NCBI RefSeq assembly: GCF_016785085.1
Contig: NZ_JAENHO010000002.1
Coordinates: 868,001-932,000, forward strand
Origin: Paractinoplanes lichenicola
GTDB lineage: Bacteria; Actinomycetota; Actinomycetes; Mycobacteriales; Micromonosporaceae
Length of the DNA: 64,000 nucleotides
Direction: 5' to 3'
The notes under the pieces were generated by a model, which was not told the DNA's origin, searched no databases, and worked only from the letters and a program-made list of their open reading frames with translations. The translations under genes were made by a program, and so were the position numbers. Positions 31,452 to 39,966 of the stretch are shown piece by piece (positions within the stretch are counted from its first letter, which is position 1; each line of letters starts with the position of its first letter).

Positions 31452-32339
31452 CTACGAAAGGCGCAGCCGCGGCAGCCGGGACGCCACCGATTCCAGGATT
31501 TTCTCATCGCCGGCATACCAACTCGACTCGCGCGGCCAATGGGTGATCACGTCGGTGAACCCCAGCTCCCGAGCGCGGCCCACGGCGTCCTCGAACGCCT
31601 CGGCGCTGCTCAGCGAATAGACCGGTGACGAGTCCAGGTTCAGATAGCGCGGCATCGCGTCGGACGCCCGGCCGGCCGCGTCGAGCGCCGAGTCGAAGCC
31701 GGCGACGATGCGGGTGACGTTGGCCCACCAGTCGGCGGCGGTCTCGGGTGCGGCGCCGGTGACCCCGGTGGTGACCCAGCCGTCGCCGTGCCGGGCGGCC
31801 AGCTTGAGGGCGCGTGGCCCGTTGGCGGCGACCACGAACGGCGGGCGCGGCTGCTGGCACGGGCCGGGGGTGCTGCGGGCGTCGACCGCCTTGTAGTGCT
31901 CGCCCTGCCACGTCGTCGCCGGGTTGGCCAGGATCGTGCCGAGCAGGTCGAGGAACTCGGCGAACCGGTCCACCCGGACCTTGGGCGTGAGCTCCGGCTC
32001 GCCCAGCACGGCCGAGTCGAAGCCGGTGCCGCCCGCGCCCAGCCCGAGCAGCAGGCGGCCCTGCGAGATGTCGTCGAGCGCGGTGACCTCGCGGGCGAAG
32101 TGCACCGGATGACGGAAGTTGGGCGAGGCCACGTACGTGCCCAGGCGGATGCGCCGGGTGACCATGGCCGCCGCCGTCAGGGTCGGGACGGCGTCGAACC
32201 ACGGCCCGTCCACCAGATCACGCCAGCCCAGGTGGTCGTACGTCCAGGCGTGGTCGAAGCCGTACTCCTCGGCGCGTTGCCAGCGTCGTCCGGCGACGGA
32301 CCAGCGTTGGTCGGGGAGGATCACGATGCCGATGCGCAT
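31452..32339 (-). CDS. LLM-class F420-dependent oxidoreductase
   Basis: A 295-residue TIM-barrel flavin/F420-utilising protein of the luciferase-like monooxygenase superfamily. It begins MRIGIVILPDQRW and has the RIRLGTYVASPNFRHPV strand and the LLLGLGAGGTGFD segment. The conserved GPRALKLAARHGDGWVTTG near residue 170 is characteristic of actinobacterial F420 members. The substrate cannot be predicted. It is co-oriented with, and 14 bp downstream of, a MarR regulator gene that probably controls it. Confidence 0.88.
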   Translation of the reverse strand: MRIGIVILPDQRWSVAGRRWQRAEEYGFDHAWTYDHLGWRDLVDGPWFDAVPTLTAAAMVTRRIRLGTYVASPNFRHPVHFAREVTALDDISQGRLLLGLGAGGTGFDSAVLGEPELTPKVRVDRFAEFLDLLGTILANPATTWQGEHYKAVDARSTPGPCQQPRPPFVVAANGPRALKLAARHGDGWVTTGVTGAAPETAADWWANVTRIVAGFDSALDAAGRASDAMPRYLNLDSSPVYSLSSAEAFEDAVGRARELGFTDVITHWPRESSWYAGDEKILESVASRLPRLRLS

Positions 32340-32353
32340 CGGGCGACGCTACC

Positions 32354-32818
32354 TCACGCCGTACGCAGGGATTCGTCCTCGGTCTTGTCGTCGCCCGCCG
32401 CCGCCACCGCGAAGGCCCGCAGCGAGCGCACCAGCTCCTGACGGTCGTCGGCCGACATCCGGCCCAGCACCTCACCGAGCGCCTGCCGGCGACGCTCGCG
32501 CAGCTCGTCGAGCAGCCGCCGGGCGGCCGGGGTCAGCAGGAGCCGCACCTCGCGCCGGTCCCGCGGGTCGGGCACCCGGCGCAGCAGGCCGGTGGCCTCG
32601 AGCCGATCGCACAGCCGGCTGGCCGACGAGGGCACGACCTCGAGCGCCTCGGCCAGCCGGCTCATGTTGGTGTGCTGGTTGCCGGCCACGATCGCCAGCA
32701 CCCGCAGCTGGGCGGGCGGCACGGTGGGGCCGTGCCCGAGGCCGGCCGACTCCAGCACCGACACGAGCGCGTCGACCGTCGACTCGACGGCGACGGTCAC
32801 GTCGGAGACCCGGTCCAT
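32354..32818 (-). CDS. MarR family transcriptional regulator
   Basis: A 154-residue winged-helix regulator: LRVLAIVAGNQHTNMSRLAE, then VVPSSASRLCDRLEATGLL (recognition helix) and the wing with DPRDRREVRLLLT. MarR proteins usually repress a neighbouring detoxification or redox gene until a phenolic or other ligand binds; here the LLM oxidoreductase 14 bp downstream is the obvious target. The ATG at 32818 has aggga about 12 nt upstream. The frame is open further upstream but the residues are not family-like. Confidence 0.9.
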   Translation of the reverse strand: MDRVSDVTVAVESTVDALVSVLESAGLGHGPTVPPAQLRVLAIVAGNQHTNMSRLAEALEVVPSSASRLCDRLEATGLLRRVPDPRDRREVRLLLTPAARRLLDELRERRRQALGEVLGRMSADDRQELVRSLRAFAVAAAGDDKTEDESLRTA

Positions 32819-32885
32819 GCGGATGTTTCCCTGTTCGTAGGACGGACGACGACTGCGCCTAGCCACTACCCGCGAGGGGGAAACT

Positions 32886-34028
32886 TCATGCCGTCCCGCC
32901 GAGCCAATCGAGGCAGACGATGACAGCGTCGTCCTCCTGGTCGTCACCGTCGTGATAGTCGCGCAGCGCGCGAATCACCGTACTCACCGCCTCCGACGGG
33001 GGCTGCAGGCGCGTCCGGCGCAGCGCAGTGAGCAGGCCGGATTCCCCGTACGGGGCACGGCCGCCGGGCGCCGCGGCGTGCACGCCGTCGCTCACCACGA
33101 GCAGCCGGTCGCCCGCTTCGAGCTGCACCTTCTGGGTCTCGTAGCGACTGTCGCCGAACATCCCCAACGGCAACTGTTGTTCCAAACTGACCGCGCGAAC
33201 GTCGCCCTCGCGCGCGATCAGGGCCTTCGGCGAGCCGGCGTCGACCGCCTCGATGGTGCCGCCGGTCAGGTCGATCTCGAGCAGCAGCGTGGCCACGTGC
33301 GACTTGCCGCCGTGCCGCGAGTAGATCGCGTCGGAGGCGAGCTCGGCCTGCTCGACGATGCCGGCCCCGGAGCGGCGGGCGTTGCGCATGGCGTTGACCG
33401 CGATCGTGGTCAGCAGCGCGGCCTCGATGCCGTCGCCGGCGCCGTTGAGCACGGTCAGCGTGAGCCGGTCGTCGGTGACGGCCCAGTCGTAGTGGTCGCC
33501 GAACATCGCGTACGCCGGGTCGAGCTGGCCGGCCAGCCGGAACCGCTCGTCGCTGAGCGAGCGGCCGGGCAACAGATCCCACTGCAGCTCGGCGGCCATG
33601 GTCAGGCGCTGCCGGCGGACGATCTGGCGATAGCGGTCGGTGTCCTTGTCGGCGGCGCGCAGGCCCAGGGCCAGCTCGTCGGCGATGGTGGTGATCTCGG
33701 CCCGGAGCTCGCTGGTGAGCGTCTCGGTGAGCTCGATCCGCAGCACGCCGAGGCGATCGCCCCAGGTGGTCAGCGGGAGCAGCAGGCGCCGCGACCCGTT
33801 GTCGGTCACCGGCTGCTGGCTGCCGAAGCAGCGCTGCTCGAGGGAGCCGCCGGCCGGCGCCTCGGGGTCGAGGACGGGCCAGAGGGAGCTCAGGGTCAGG
33901 TCGCTGAGGAGCAGCTCCATCGCGCTGACCGGAAACCAGGTGCGCAGATGCTCGGCCACGACCTCGGGGAGGCGATCGGGTGGCGCTGCGCGTAGGAACG
34001 AGCCGACTGATGCCGGGCGGACGGACAC
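32886..34028 (-). CDS. SpoIIE-like PP2C phosphatase with altered metal motif
   Basis: A 380-residue protein. Residues 1-125 form a GAF-like sensory region and residues 140-380 a SpoIIE/PP2C phosphatase domain. The first metal aspartate is present (GDHYD, D178) and the terminal DD-A-V-I is kept, but the usual D-x-x-G-H-G is replaced by LNGAGDG (N195, D199). SpoIIE phosphatases reactivate anti-anti-sigma factors. The neighbouring gene 34121-34513 encodes the matching type of kinase. GTG at 34028 follows gagggg by 8 nt; the longer open frame to 34535 is a shadow of the kinase gene. Confidence 0.88.
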   Translation of the reverse strand: MSVRPASVGSFLRAAPPDRLPEVVAEHLRTWFPVSAMELLLSDLTLSSLWPVLDPEAPAGGSLEQRCFGSQQPVTDNGSRRLLLPLTTWGDRLGVLRIELTETLTSELRAEITTIADELALGLRAADKDTDRYRQIVRRQRLTMAAELQWDLLPGRSLSDERFRLAGQLDPAYAMFGDHYDWAVTDDRLTLTVLNGAGDGIEAALLTTIAVNAMRNARRSGAGIVEQAELASDAIYSRHGGKSHVATLLLEIDLTGGTIEAVDAGSPKALIAREGDVRAVSLEQQLPLGMFGDSRYETQKVQLEAGDRLLVVSDGVHAAAPGGRAPYGESGLLTALRRTRLQPPSEAVSTVIRALRDYHDGDDQEDDAVIVCLDWLGGTA

Positions 34029-34120
34029 TCGATTATCCCCTCTGTGTGAACGTATGGAGGCAATAGTTGCCGGAGAGCAAGCATGATATGCGGTTGCCCC
34101 CGGTAGGCCTGCACGAGGTG

Positions 34121-34513
34121 CTAGGCGAACGACTTCTCGAAATGGATCAAGCTGCCCCGCTTCGGCACGGAGTGCATGCGCACGTTCTCGCCCAGCGCCT
34201 TGATCAGGGAAAGCCCGCGGCCGCTCTCGCTGGAGGAGCTCGCCGCGCCGACCGCCTCGGGGTCGAACCCCGCGCCCGTGTCGCGCACGTCGATCGAGCA
34301 GCGGTGGTCGGCCACGTCGAGGCTCACCTCGAAGTTCTCGGCGCCGCCGGCGTGCCGCACGACGTTCGAGCACGCCTCGGTGATCGCGATCTCGAGGTCG
34401 TCCTGGGCGTCCCGATCGATCTGCAGGACGGCGAGGGCGGAGCGCAGCATCCGGCGGACGGTGGGCACGCTGCCCGCCTCGCGAGGGAGGTCCAGCTGGA
34501 CTGTCATACGCAT
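34121..34513 (-). CDS. RsbW-like anti-sigma factor / serine kinase
   Basis: A 130-residue single-domain GHKL ATPase. The N-box is ITEACSNVVRHAG, the G1 box DTGAGFDP and the G2 box GRGLSLI. Such proteins bind a sigma factor or phosphorylate an anti-anti-sigma antagonist. The phosphatase 92 bp downstream on the same strand is the expected counterpart. No STAS-domain antagonist is encoded in the window. An internal ATG at 34507 (MTVQLDL) is an alternative start. It is divergent from the sigma-GH128 fusion gene. Confidence 0.88.
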   Translation of the reverse strand: MRMTVQLDLPREAGSVPTVRRMLRSALAVLQIDRDAQDDLEIAITEACSNVVRHAGGAENFEVSLDVADHRCSIDVRDTGAGFDPEAVGAASSSSESGRGLSLIKALGENVRMHSVPKRGSLIHFEKSFA

Positions 34514-34674
34514 GGTCCTGTGATTCCCGCTCCACCCGGGTGCTAATCGTGGCCGTCGCCGCAGCCCCTCATCCGATCTTCGCCGAAAAACGTGTTATCC
34601 ATGGACGGCTTGGGCGTCTCCCTTCCCGTGACCGATCAAGGTCACGGCCCGGAAGCCCGACGGAAGGTTGGACA

Positions 34675-36498
34675 ATGGCGGAGCAACCCGACACCTCGGT
34701 CGTGATCGCGGCGCGCGACGGCGACCCGGTGGCGGTCGACCGGCTCGTCGCCGGCTACCTGCCGCTGGTCTACACGATCGTCGGGCGGGCCCTCGAGGGT
34801 CACGCGGACGTGGACGACGTCGTGCAGGACGTGATGCTGCGGGTGCTGCGCAACCTGGGCGACCTGCGCGAGCCCGAGGCGTTCCGGTCGTGGCTGGTGG
34901 CGATCACGGTGCGGCAGGTCCGCGAGCGGTTCCGGGCCCGGCGGGGCGCCCCCGAGGCGCTGCTGCACGAGGATGTGCGCGATCCCGGCGCCGACTTCAC
35001 CGACCTCGCGATCACCCGGCTCGAGCTCAGCGGTCAGCGCCGCGAGACCGCCGAGGCGACCCGCTGGCTCGACGAGGACAACCGCGAGTTGCTCTCGCTG
35101 TGGTGGCTGGAGGCCTCGGGCGAGCTCACCCGCGACGAGATCGTCTCGGCCACCGACGTCACCCGTCAGCACGCCGCCGTGCGCATCCAGCGGATGAAGG
35201 GCCAGCTCGAGACGGCCCGGGTCGTGGTGCGGGCGATCAGCGCCAGCCCGGCCTGCCCCGACCTGCAGTTGCTCCTCACCGAGTGGGACGGGCACCCCAG
35301 CCCGCTGTGGCGCAAGCGCATCGCCCGGCACACCCGCGACTGCCGGCACTGCTCACCCTCCTGGAACGGCCTGGTCGCGGCCGAGCGGCTGCTGGCCGGC
35401 ATGGCCCTCGTGCCGCTGCCCGCCGGCCTGCTGGGCAAGGGCACCCTGGCCTCCCTCACCACTTCAGGCGCGGCCACCACCAAGACGGCGCTGGCGACAA
35501 AGGTGGGCTTCAGCGTCTCGCACAAGGTGCTCATCGCGGCGTTGTCGACCACCGCCGTCGCGGGCGGCACGGCAGCTGTGGTCGTGACCCAGCAGTCCGG
35601 CCCGCCGCCGGTCACCACCGCCGCGGTCGTCGCCCCGACCACCCGTCCGGCTCCGCTCCCGACCACCGTCAGGCCGACGCCGGCCAAGCCGTCGCCGTCG
35701 CCCAGCAAGACGCCCGCGGCCAAGCCCACCACCAAGGCGCCCGCCCCGGTGATCACGGCCAAGGCGAGCAAGAAGAAGGGCGTCGGCGTCTGGGAGTTCG
35801 CCGCGGCCGAGCCGGCCCTCGACGACGTCGGCGCGGCCTGGTATTACAACTGGTCGTCGACCAACAAGAGCATGCCCGGCCCGGCCGACGTCGAGTTCGT
35901 CCCGATGATCTGGGGCAAGAACAACGTCACCGACGCCACCCTGGCCGAGGCCAAGCGCGAGGGCGACGTCCTGCTCGGCTTCAACGAGCCCGACATGGAC
36001 GGCCAGGCCAAGATGACGGTCGAGGAGGCGCTGGCCGACTGGCCCAAGCTGCAGGCGACCGGCATGCGGCTGGGCAGCCCGGCCGTCGCGTTCGGCGGCG
36101 ACACCAAGGGCGGCTGGCTCGACCGGTTCATGACCGGGGCCGAGCAGAAGGGCTACAAGGTCGACTTCATCACCCTGCACTGGTACGGCTCCGACTTCTC
36201 CGAGGCCGCGGTCAACCAGTTCCTCGGGTACGTCGACGCCGTGCACAAGCGCTACGGCAAGCCGGTCTGGATCACCGAGTACGGCCTGATGAACTTCGGC
36301 GGTTCCCCCAAGTACCCGACGCAGGCCCAGCTCGTGACGTTCATCAACGGCTCGACCAAGGGCCTGCAGAAGCGGTCGTTCGTCGAGCGGTACGCGTGGT
36401 TCGGGCTGCCCGCCGTGGGCGACAGCGTCGATTTCGGGCTCTACCGCGACGGCGACAGTCCGACCGAGGCGGGAAAGGCGTACAAGGCCGCGGGGTAA
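34675..36498 (+). CDS. ECF sigma factor fused to a membrane-anchored GH128-type glycosidase
   Basis: A single 607-residue frame. Residues 1-185 form an ECF sigma factor: region 2 with VDRLVAGYLPLVYTIVG and VDDVVQDVMLRVLRNLGD, region 4 with LTRDEIVSATDVTRQHAAVR. Residues 215-232 hold H219, C223 and C226 in a zinc-finger-like context typical of fused anti-sigma modules. Residues 284-305 form one membrane helix, and 306-368 a Pro/Thr/Lys linker. Residues 370-605 match GH128 (Glyco_hydro_cc), with FNEPD (E438, acid/base) and ITEYG (E535, nucleophile). GH128 enzymes cut beta-1,3-glucans. It probably senses or cuts external glucan while holding the sigma domain at the membrane (inference). Confidence 0.9.
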   Translation: MAEQPDTSVVIAARDGDPVAVDRLVAGYLPLVYTIVGRALEGHADVDDVVQDVMLRVLRNLGDLREPEAFRSWLVAITVRQVRERFRARRGAPEALLHEDVRDPGADFTDLAITRLELSGQRRETAEATRWLDEDNRELLSLWWLEASGELTRDEIVSATDVTRQHAAVRIQRMKGQLETARVVVRAISASPACPDLQLLLTEWDGHPSPLWRKRIARHTRDCRHCSPSWNGLVAAERLLAGMALVPLPAGLLGKGTLASLTTSGAATTKTALATKVGFSVSHKVLIAALSTTAVAGGTAAVVVTQQSGPPPVTTAAVVAPTTRPAPLPTTVRPTPAKPSPSPSKTPAAKPTTKAPAPVITAKASKKKGVGVWEFAAAEPALDDVGAAWYYNWSSTNKSMPGPADVEFVPMIWGKNNVTDATLAEAKREGDVLLGFNEPDMDGQAKMTVEEALADWPKLQATGMRLGSPAVAFGGDTKGGWLDRFMTGAEQKGYKVDFITLHWYGSDFSEAAVNQFLGYVDAVHKRYGKPVWITEYGLMNFGGSPKYPTQAQLVTFINGSTKGLQKRSFVERYAWFGLPAVGDSVDFGLYRDGDSPTEAGKAYKAAG

Positions 36499-36508
36499 CG
36501 TCGGCCCC

Positions 36509-37510
36509 ATGATTCGGTTCGGGTACAAGGCCTCGGCGGAGCAGTTCCCGCCGGCGGAACTTCTCAAGTACGGCGTGCTGGCCGAGGAGCTCGGCTTCGA
36601 CTCCGTTTTCGTCAGTGACCACCTGCAGCCGTGGCGGCACGACGGCGGGCACGCCCCGGCCGCGCTGCCGTGGCTGGGCGCGCTCGCCGCCCGGACCGAG
36701 CGGGTGCTGATCGGCACGAGCGTGCTCACGCCGACCTTCCGCTATCACCCGGCCGTCGTCGCGCAGGCGTTCGCCACGCTCGGCTGCCTCGCGCCCGGGC
36801 GGGCCATCCTGGGTGTCGGCTCGGGCGAGTCGCTCAACGAGGTGCCGCTCGGGCTGGCCTGGCCCGACGGCAAGGAGCGGTTCGCCCGGCTCAAGGAGGC
36901 CGTGCTGCTGATCCAGAAGCTCTGGACGGAAGACCGGGTCACCTACGAGGGCCAGTTCTACAAGACCGAGAACGCCACGATCTACGACAAGCCCGAGACG
37001 CCGGTCCCGATCTACATCGGCGCCTCCGGCCCGGCCGCCACCCGCCTCGCCGGGCGCATCTCGGACGGCTTCATCACCACCAGCGGCAAGGGCCACGCGC
37101 TCTACACCGACACGCTGCTGCCCGCCGTCCGCGAGGGCGCCGAGAAGGCCGGCCGCACCATCGACGACCTCGACCTGATGATCGAGGTGAAGGTCAGCTT
37201 CGACGACGACGCCGAGAAGGCCCGCAACGACACCCAGCACTGGGGCGCGCTGGCTCTCTCGCCCGACGAGAAGACCGGCGTCGAGGACCCGATCGAGATG
37301 CAGCGGCTCTCCGACGCCCTGCCGGTCGAGCGCACGGCGAGCCGCTGGATCTGCTCGTCCGACCCCGACGAGCACGTCGGCAAGGTGGTCGAATACCTCG
37401 ACATGGGCTTCAAGCACCTGGTCTTCCACGCCCCCGGCCCCGACCAGGAGCGCTTCCTGCGCCTCTACTCGGAGAAGATCCTGCCGGAGCTGCGTAAGCG
37501 CGCGGCCTGA
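36509..37510 (+). CDS. fgd: F420-dependent glucose-6-phosphate dehydrogenase
   Basis: A 333-residue LLM-superfamily enzyme that oxidises glucose-6-phosphate to 6-phosphogluconolactone and reduces cofactor F420, supplying F420H2. Family residues are seen: VSDHLQPWRHDGG (cofactor and catalytic Asp/His), VLTPTFRYHPAVVAQAFATL, and GVGSGESLNEVP with the catalytic Glu. Length matches Fgd1. The ATG lies 10 bp after the stop of the sigma-GH128 fusion, so the two may share a transcript. Fgd would feed the other LLM enzymes in this window. Confidence 0.93.
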   Translation: MIRFGYKASAEQFPPAELLKYGVLAEELGFDSVFVSDHLQPWRHDGGHAPAALPWLGALAARTERVLIGTSVLTPTFRYHPAVVAQAFATLGCLAPGRAILGVGSGESLNEVPLGLAWPDGKERFARLKEAVLLIQKLWTEDRVTYEGQFYKTENATIYDKPETPVPIYIGASGPAATRLAGRISDGFITTSGKGHALYTDTLLPAVREGAEKAGRTIDDLDLMIEVKVSFDDDAEKARNDTQHWGALALSPDEKTGVEDPIEMQRLSDALPVERTASRWICSSDPDEHVGKVVEYLDMGFKHLVFHAPGPDQERFLRLYSEKILPELRKRAA

Positions 37511-37537
37511 AAGGGCCGGGCAAGCGCGGCCGGAAAG

Positions 37538-38884
37538 TCAGTCGACCGAGCGGAGCCGGGCGCGGCGACCCGTCGTGCCCGTCCCCTCGCCGTTGATCAC
37601 GCGCAGGTCGGGCCGCGACTGCCGCAGGCCCTCGATCCGGCGCCGCCGGGTGCCGACCTCCCGCCGTACGGGCTGGGTCGCGCCGGGCGCCAGCCGCCAC
37701 GGGGTCTGCGCCGAGCGGGGCTGCACGTCGGGCCCGCCGAGCCGCTCGGGATGCCCGTCGCGCCACACCGGGGGTTGGCCGTTGCGGGGGTCGACGCGGT
37801 GGAACGGCGCCTGCACGACTGGCTGAGGGACCGGACGCCGGTCGGTCTGCGCCCAGCCTTTGGTCCCGGTGAACTGGCGCACGGTGGTGCGTTCGCGGAT
37901 CAGTCGCTCGCTCGCCTGGCGCTCGGCGGCCAGGGCTTCGACGGCGCGGCGGTCGAGCGCCCGCCGCCCGGCGCCGGTCTCGTTGTTCAGCGGGGCCCGG
38001 CGGGGAAGGCCGGGGTAGGCCACGTTCCGGATCGGGGCGGGTGGGGCCCATGCCGGCCGGTCACCGCCGCGCAGTTCGTCCAGGGCGGCGCGCAACCAAT
38101 GCCGCAGCCGGGGCCGGTCAGCCCGAGCCGAAGCCCGACCCGAAGCCCGAGCCGAGGACCGACCCGAAGCCCGAACCGAGGTGCGAGCCGAGGACCGCGC
38201 CGTGGCGGGAGCCGAGCCGCGGGCCGAGTCATGGTCCGAGCCGCGGGCCGGGGGACGGGCGATGCTCGGCACCTCGGCCACCCGCAGCCCGCGCGCGGCC
38301 GGACGCAGGGCCAGCAGCGCCCCGATCTCGGGCCCCTCGCCCCAGGCCGTCCCGCGGGTGCCCGGGTCGGTCAGCCCGAGCGCCGGCACGGCGTCGCGCC
38401 AGAAGGCGGCGTACCCGAAGCCGGGGTCGGTGCGGTGCAGGCCCAGCACGGTGTTGAGCAGCCAGATCAGCAGCAGGTCGGCCCAGCGGCGGAGCCGGCC
38501 GCCGGTCAGGTCGCCGCCGCCGGGGGAGTAGCGCGAGCCGAGCGCCACGTCGGCCCCCGCGACCAGCGCCCGCACGAACCGCGGGATGTCGGCCGGGTCG
38601 GTCGAGCCGTCACCGTTGAGCGTCACCACGATGTCGCCGTGGGCCGCCCGGACGCCGCACGCGATCGCGTTGCCGAGGCCGGGCCGGCTCGGGGGCACCA
38701 GCACGGCGCCCGGCCGCGCGGAGAGGTCCAGGCCCGTGCCGACCACGATCACCTCGTCGACCGGGGGCAGCGCGCGCAGGATCGACGGCAGGCCGGCGGG
38801 ATCGAGGGCCGGGATAACAACGCTTACTGACGGTGACGGTGTTCGGTGGTGGCTCGTCGCTGCGGAAAGCGGCGAAGGAGGCAT
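37538..38884 (-). CDS. family 2 glycosyltransferase with low-complexity tail
   Basis: A 448-residue protein. Residues 15-190 form a GT2 domain related to dolichol/polyprenyl-phosphate mannosyltransferases: VSVVIPALDPAG, then GDIVVTLNGDGSTDP (the metal-binding DxD equivalent is D-G-D/D-G-S) and DVALGSRYSPGG. After about residue 215 comes a Ser/Ala/Arg repeat, encoded by the 12-bp array at 38128, and then a Pro/Arg-rich tail with no recognised fold. No membrane helices are convincing. The ATG at 38884 overlaps the start of a possible divergent small gene. Confidence 0.8.
   Translation of the reverse strand: MPPSPLSAATSHHRTPSPSVSVVIPALDPAGLPSILRALPPVDEVIVVGTGLDLSARPGAVLVPPSRPGLGNAIACGVRAAHGDIVVTLNGDGSTDPADIPRFVRALVAGADVALGSRYSPGGGDLTGGRLRRWADLLLIWLLNTVLGLHRTDPGFGYAAFWRDAVPALGLTDPGTRGTAWGEGPEIGALLALRPAARGLRVAEVPSIARPPARGSDHDSARGSAPATARSSARTSVRASGRSSARASGRASARADRPRLRHWLRAALDELRGGDRPAWAPPAPIRNVAYPGLPRRAPLNNETGAGRRALDRRAVEALAAERQASERLIRERTTVRQFTGTKGWAQTDRRPVPQPVVQAPFHRVDPRNGQPPVWRDGHPERLGGPDVQPRSAQTPWRLAPGATQPVRREVGTRRRRIEGLRQSRPDLRVINGEGTGTTGRRARLRSVD
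38128..38199. repeat. 12-bp tandem repeat, six units, in the glycosyltransferase gene
   Basis: Units of the form ccgaagcccgac start at 38128, 38140, 38152, 38164, 38176 and 38188. In the minus-strand frame they encode an ARASGRSS-type repeat; the period keeps the frame. Confidence 0.8.
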
Positions 38885-38888
38885 GGCG

Positions 38889-38999
38889 GTGCTCCTCAGG
38901 CTTGTTCCTGATGAAGAAAACTACCGGTCGGCAACCGAACAGCAACTCGCCGAAACGGTGGAGGACGATCAACTGCGCGGACCGTCCGAGGTCCGATAA
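38889..38999 (+). CDS. possible small acidic protein, 36 aa
   Basis: GTG at 38889 is preceded by aaggagg at 38875-38881 with correct spacing and reads through LRLVPDEENYRSATEQQLAE to a stop at 38997-38999. The composition (acidic, no long repeats) looks more like protein than like the surrounding shadow frames. It is divergent from the glycosyltransferase and sits in the 208-bp gap before the next LLM gene. An ATG at 38883 is too close to the ribosome site. Evidence is modest. Confidence 0.35.
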   Translation: MLLRLVPDEENYRSATEQQLAETVEDDQLRGPSEVR

Positions 39000-39092
39000 G
39001 GCCGGTTCGTCACTACGCTGCGTACGGGAATGGGGGGTTGGGGGTAGGGTTTGATCCGTTGCGGCGAATGTCCTGGAAAAGGGGTAAGACCA

Positions 39093-39965
39093 GTGAAACT
39101 TGGCCTGCACATCTCCAACTTCACCTGGCCCGAGGGCGCCCCGCGGCTCGGCCCGGTGCTCGCCGACATCGCGTCCTCGGCCGACGAGGCCGGCTTCGAG
39201 CGGATCAGCGTGACGGACCACCTCTGGCAGATCGGAGTGATCGGCCCGCGGGAGTGGGACATGCTCGAGGCCTACACGGCGCTCGGCTTCGTGGCCGCTC
39301 ATACGAAGAACGCGAAGCTGCTCACCCTGGTTACGGGCGTGGTCTATCGCGACCCGGGCCTGCTGGCCAAGGCGGTCACCACGCTCGACGTGCTCAGCGG
39401 CGGCCGCGCGATCCTGGGCATCGGCGCCGCCTGGAACGAGGAGGAGTCGCGCGGGCTCGGCCTGCTTTTCCCGCCGACCAAGGAGCGGTTCGAGCGCCTC
39501 GAGGAGGCCCTCAGGATCTGCAAGCAGATGTTCGCGGGCGACGAGACCGCCTTCCACGGCACGCACTACAAGCTCGACCGGCTGCTCAACAACCCCCAGC
39601 CGCTGGCCCGCCCGCATCTGCCGATCCTGGTCGGCGGCGGGGGCGAGAAGAAGACGCTGCGGCTGGTCGCGCAGTACGCCGACGCCTGCAACCTGTTCCC
39701 CGGCCCCGAGGTGCAGCACAAGCTCGACGTGCTCAAGCGGCACTGCGACGACGTCGGCCGCGACTACGACGAGATCCAGAAGACCGTGCTCTACAACTTC
39801 GACCTGGGCGAGAAGAACGAGCGCGTCGGCGAGATCATCGAGGGCCTGCGCCGGCTGCACGGCATGGGCTTCGAGGTCGGGCACGGCGGCCTGCGCAACG
39901 CCTGGGACACCAAGCAGTTCGAGGTCTTCGCATCCGAGATCGTCCCGGCCGCGGAGGGTTTCTGA
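39093..39965 (+). CDS. LLM-class F420-dependent oxidoreductase
   Basis: A 290-residue TIM-barrel protein: KLGLHISNFTWPEGAP at the start, SVTDHLWQIG, TKNAKLLTLVTGVVYRDPGL, and ILGIGAAWNEEESRGLGL, which carries the conserved Glu-Glu pair of this F420 subgroup. PILVGGGGEKKTLRLVAQYA lines the cofactor phosphate site. The substrate is unknown. GTG at 39093 has ggaaaagggg upstream. The stop codon is followed 1 bp later by the HAD gene, so the two are translationally linked. Confidence 0.88.
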   Translation: MKLGLHISNFTWPEGAPRLGPVLADIASSADEAGFERISVTDHLWQIGVIGPREWDMLEAYTALGFVAAHTKNAKLLTLVTGVVYRDPGLLAKAVTTLDVLSGGRAILGIGAAWNEEESRGLGLLFPPTKERFERLEEALRICKQMFAGDETAFHGTHYKLDRLLNNPQPLARPHLPILVGGGGEKKTLRLVAQYADACNLFPGPEVQHKLDVLKRHCDDVGRDYDEIQKTVLYNFDLGEKNERVGEIIEGLRRLHGMGFEVGHGGLRNAWDTKQFEVFASEIVPAAEGF

Positions 39966-39966
39966 G

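Noticed and set aside
34029..34535. An N-terminal extension of the SpoIIE-like protein over the kinase gene
   Set aside because: The extra residues are the kinase gene read in another frame, and a good ribosome site fixes the start at 34028.
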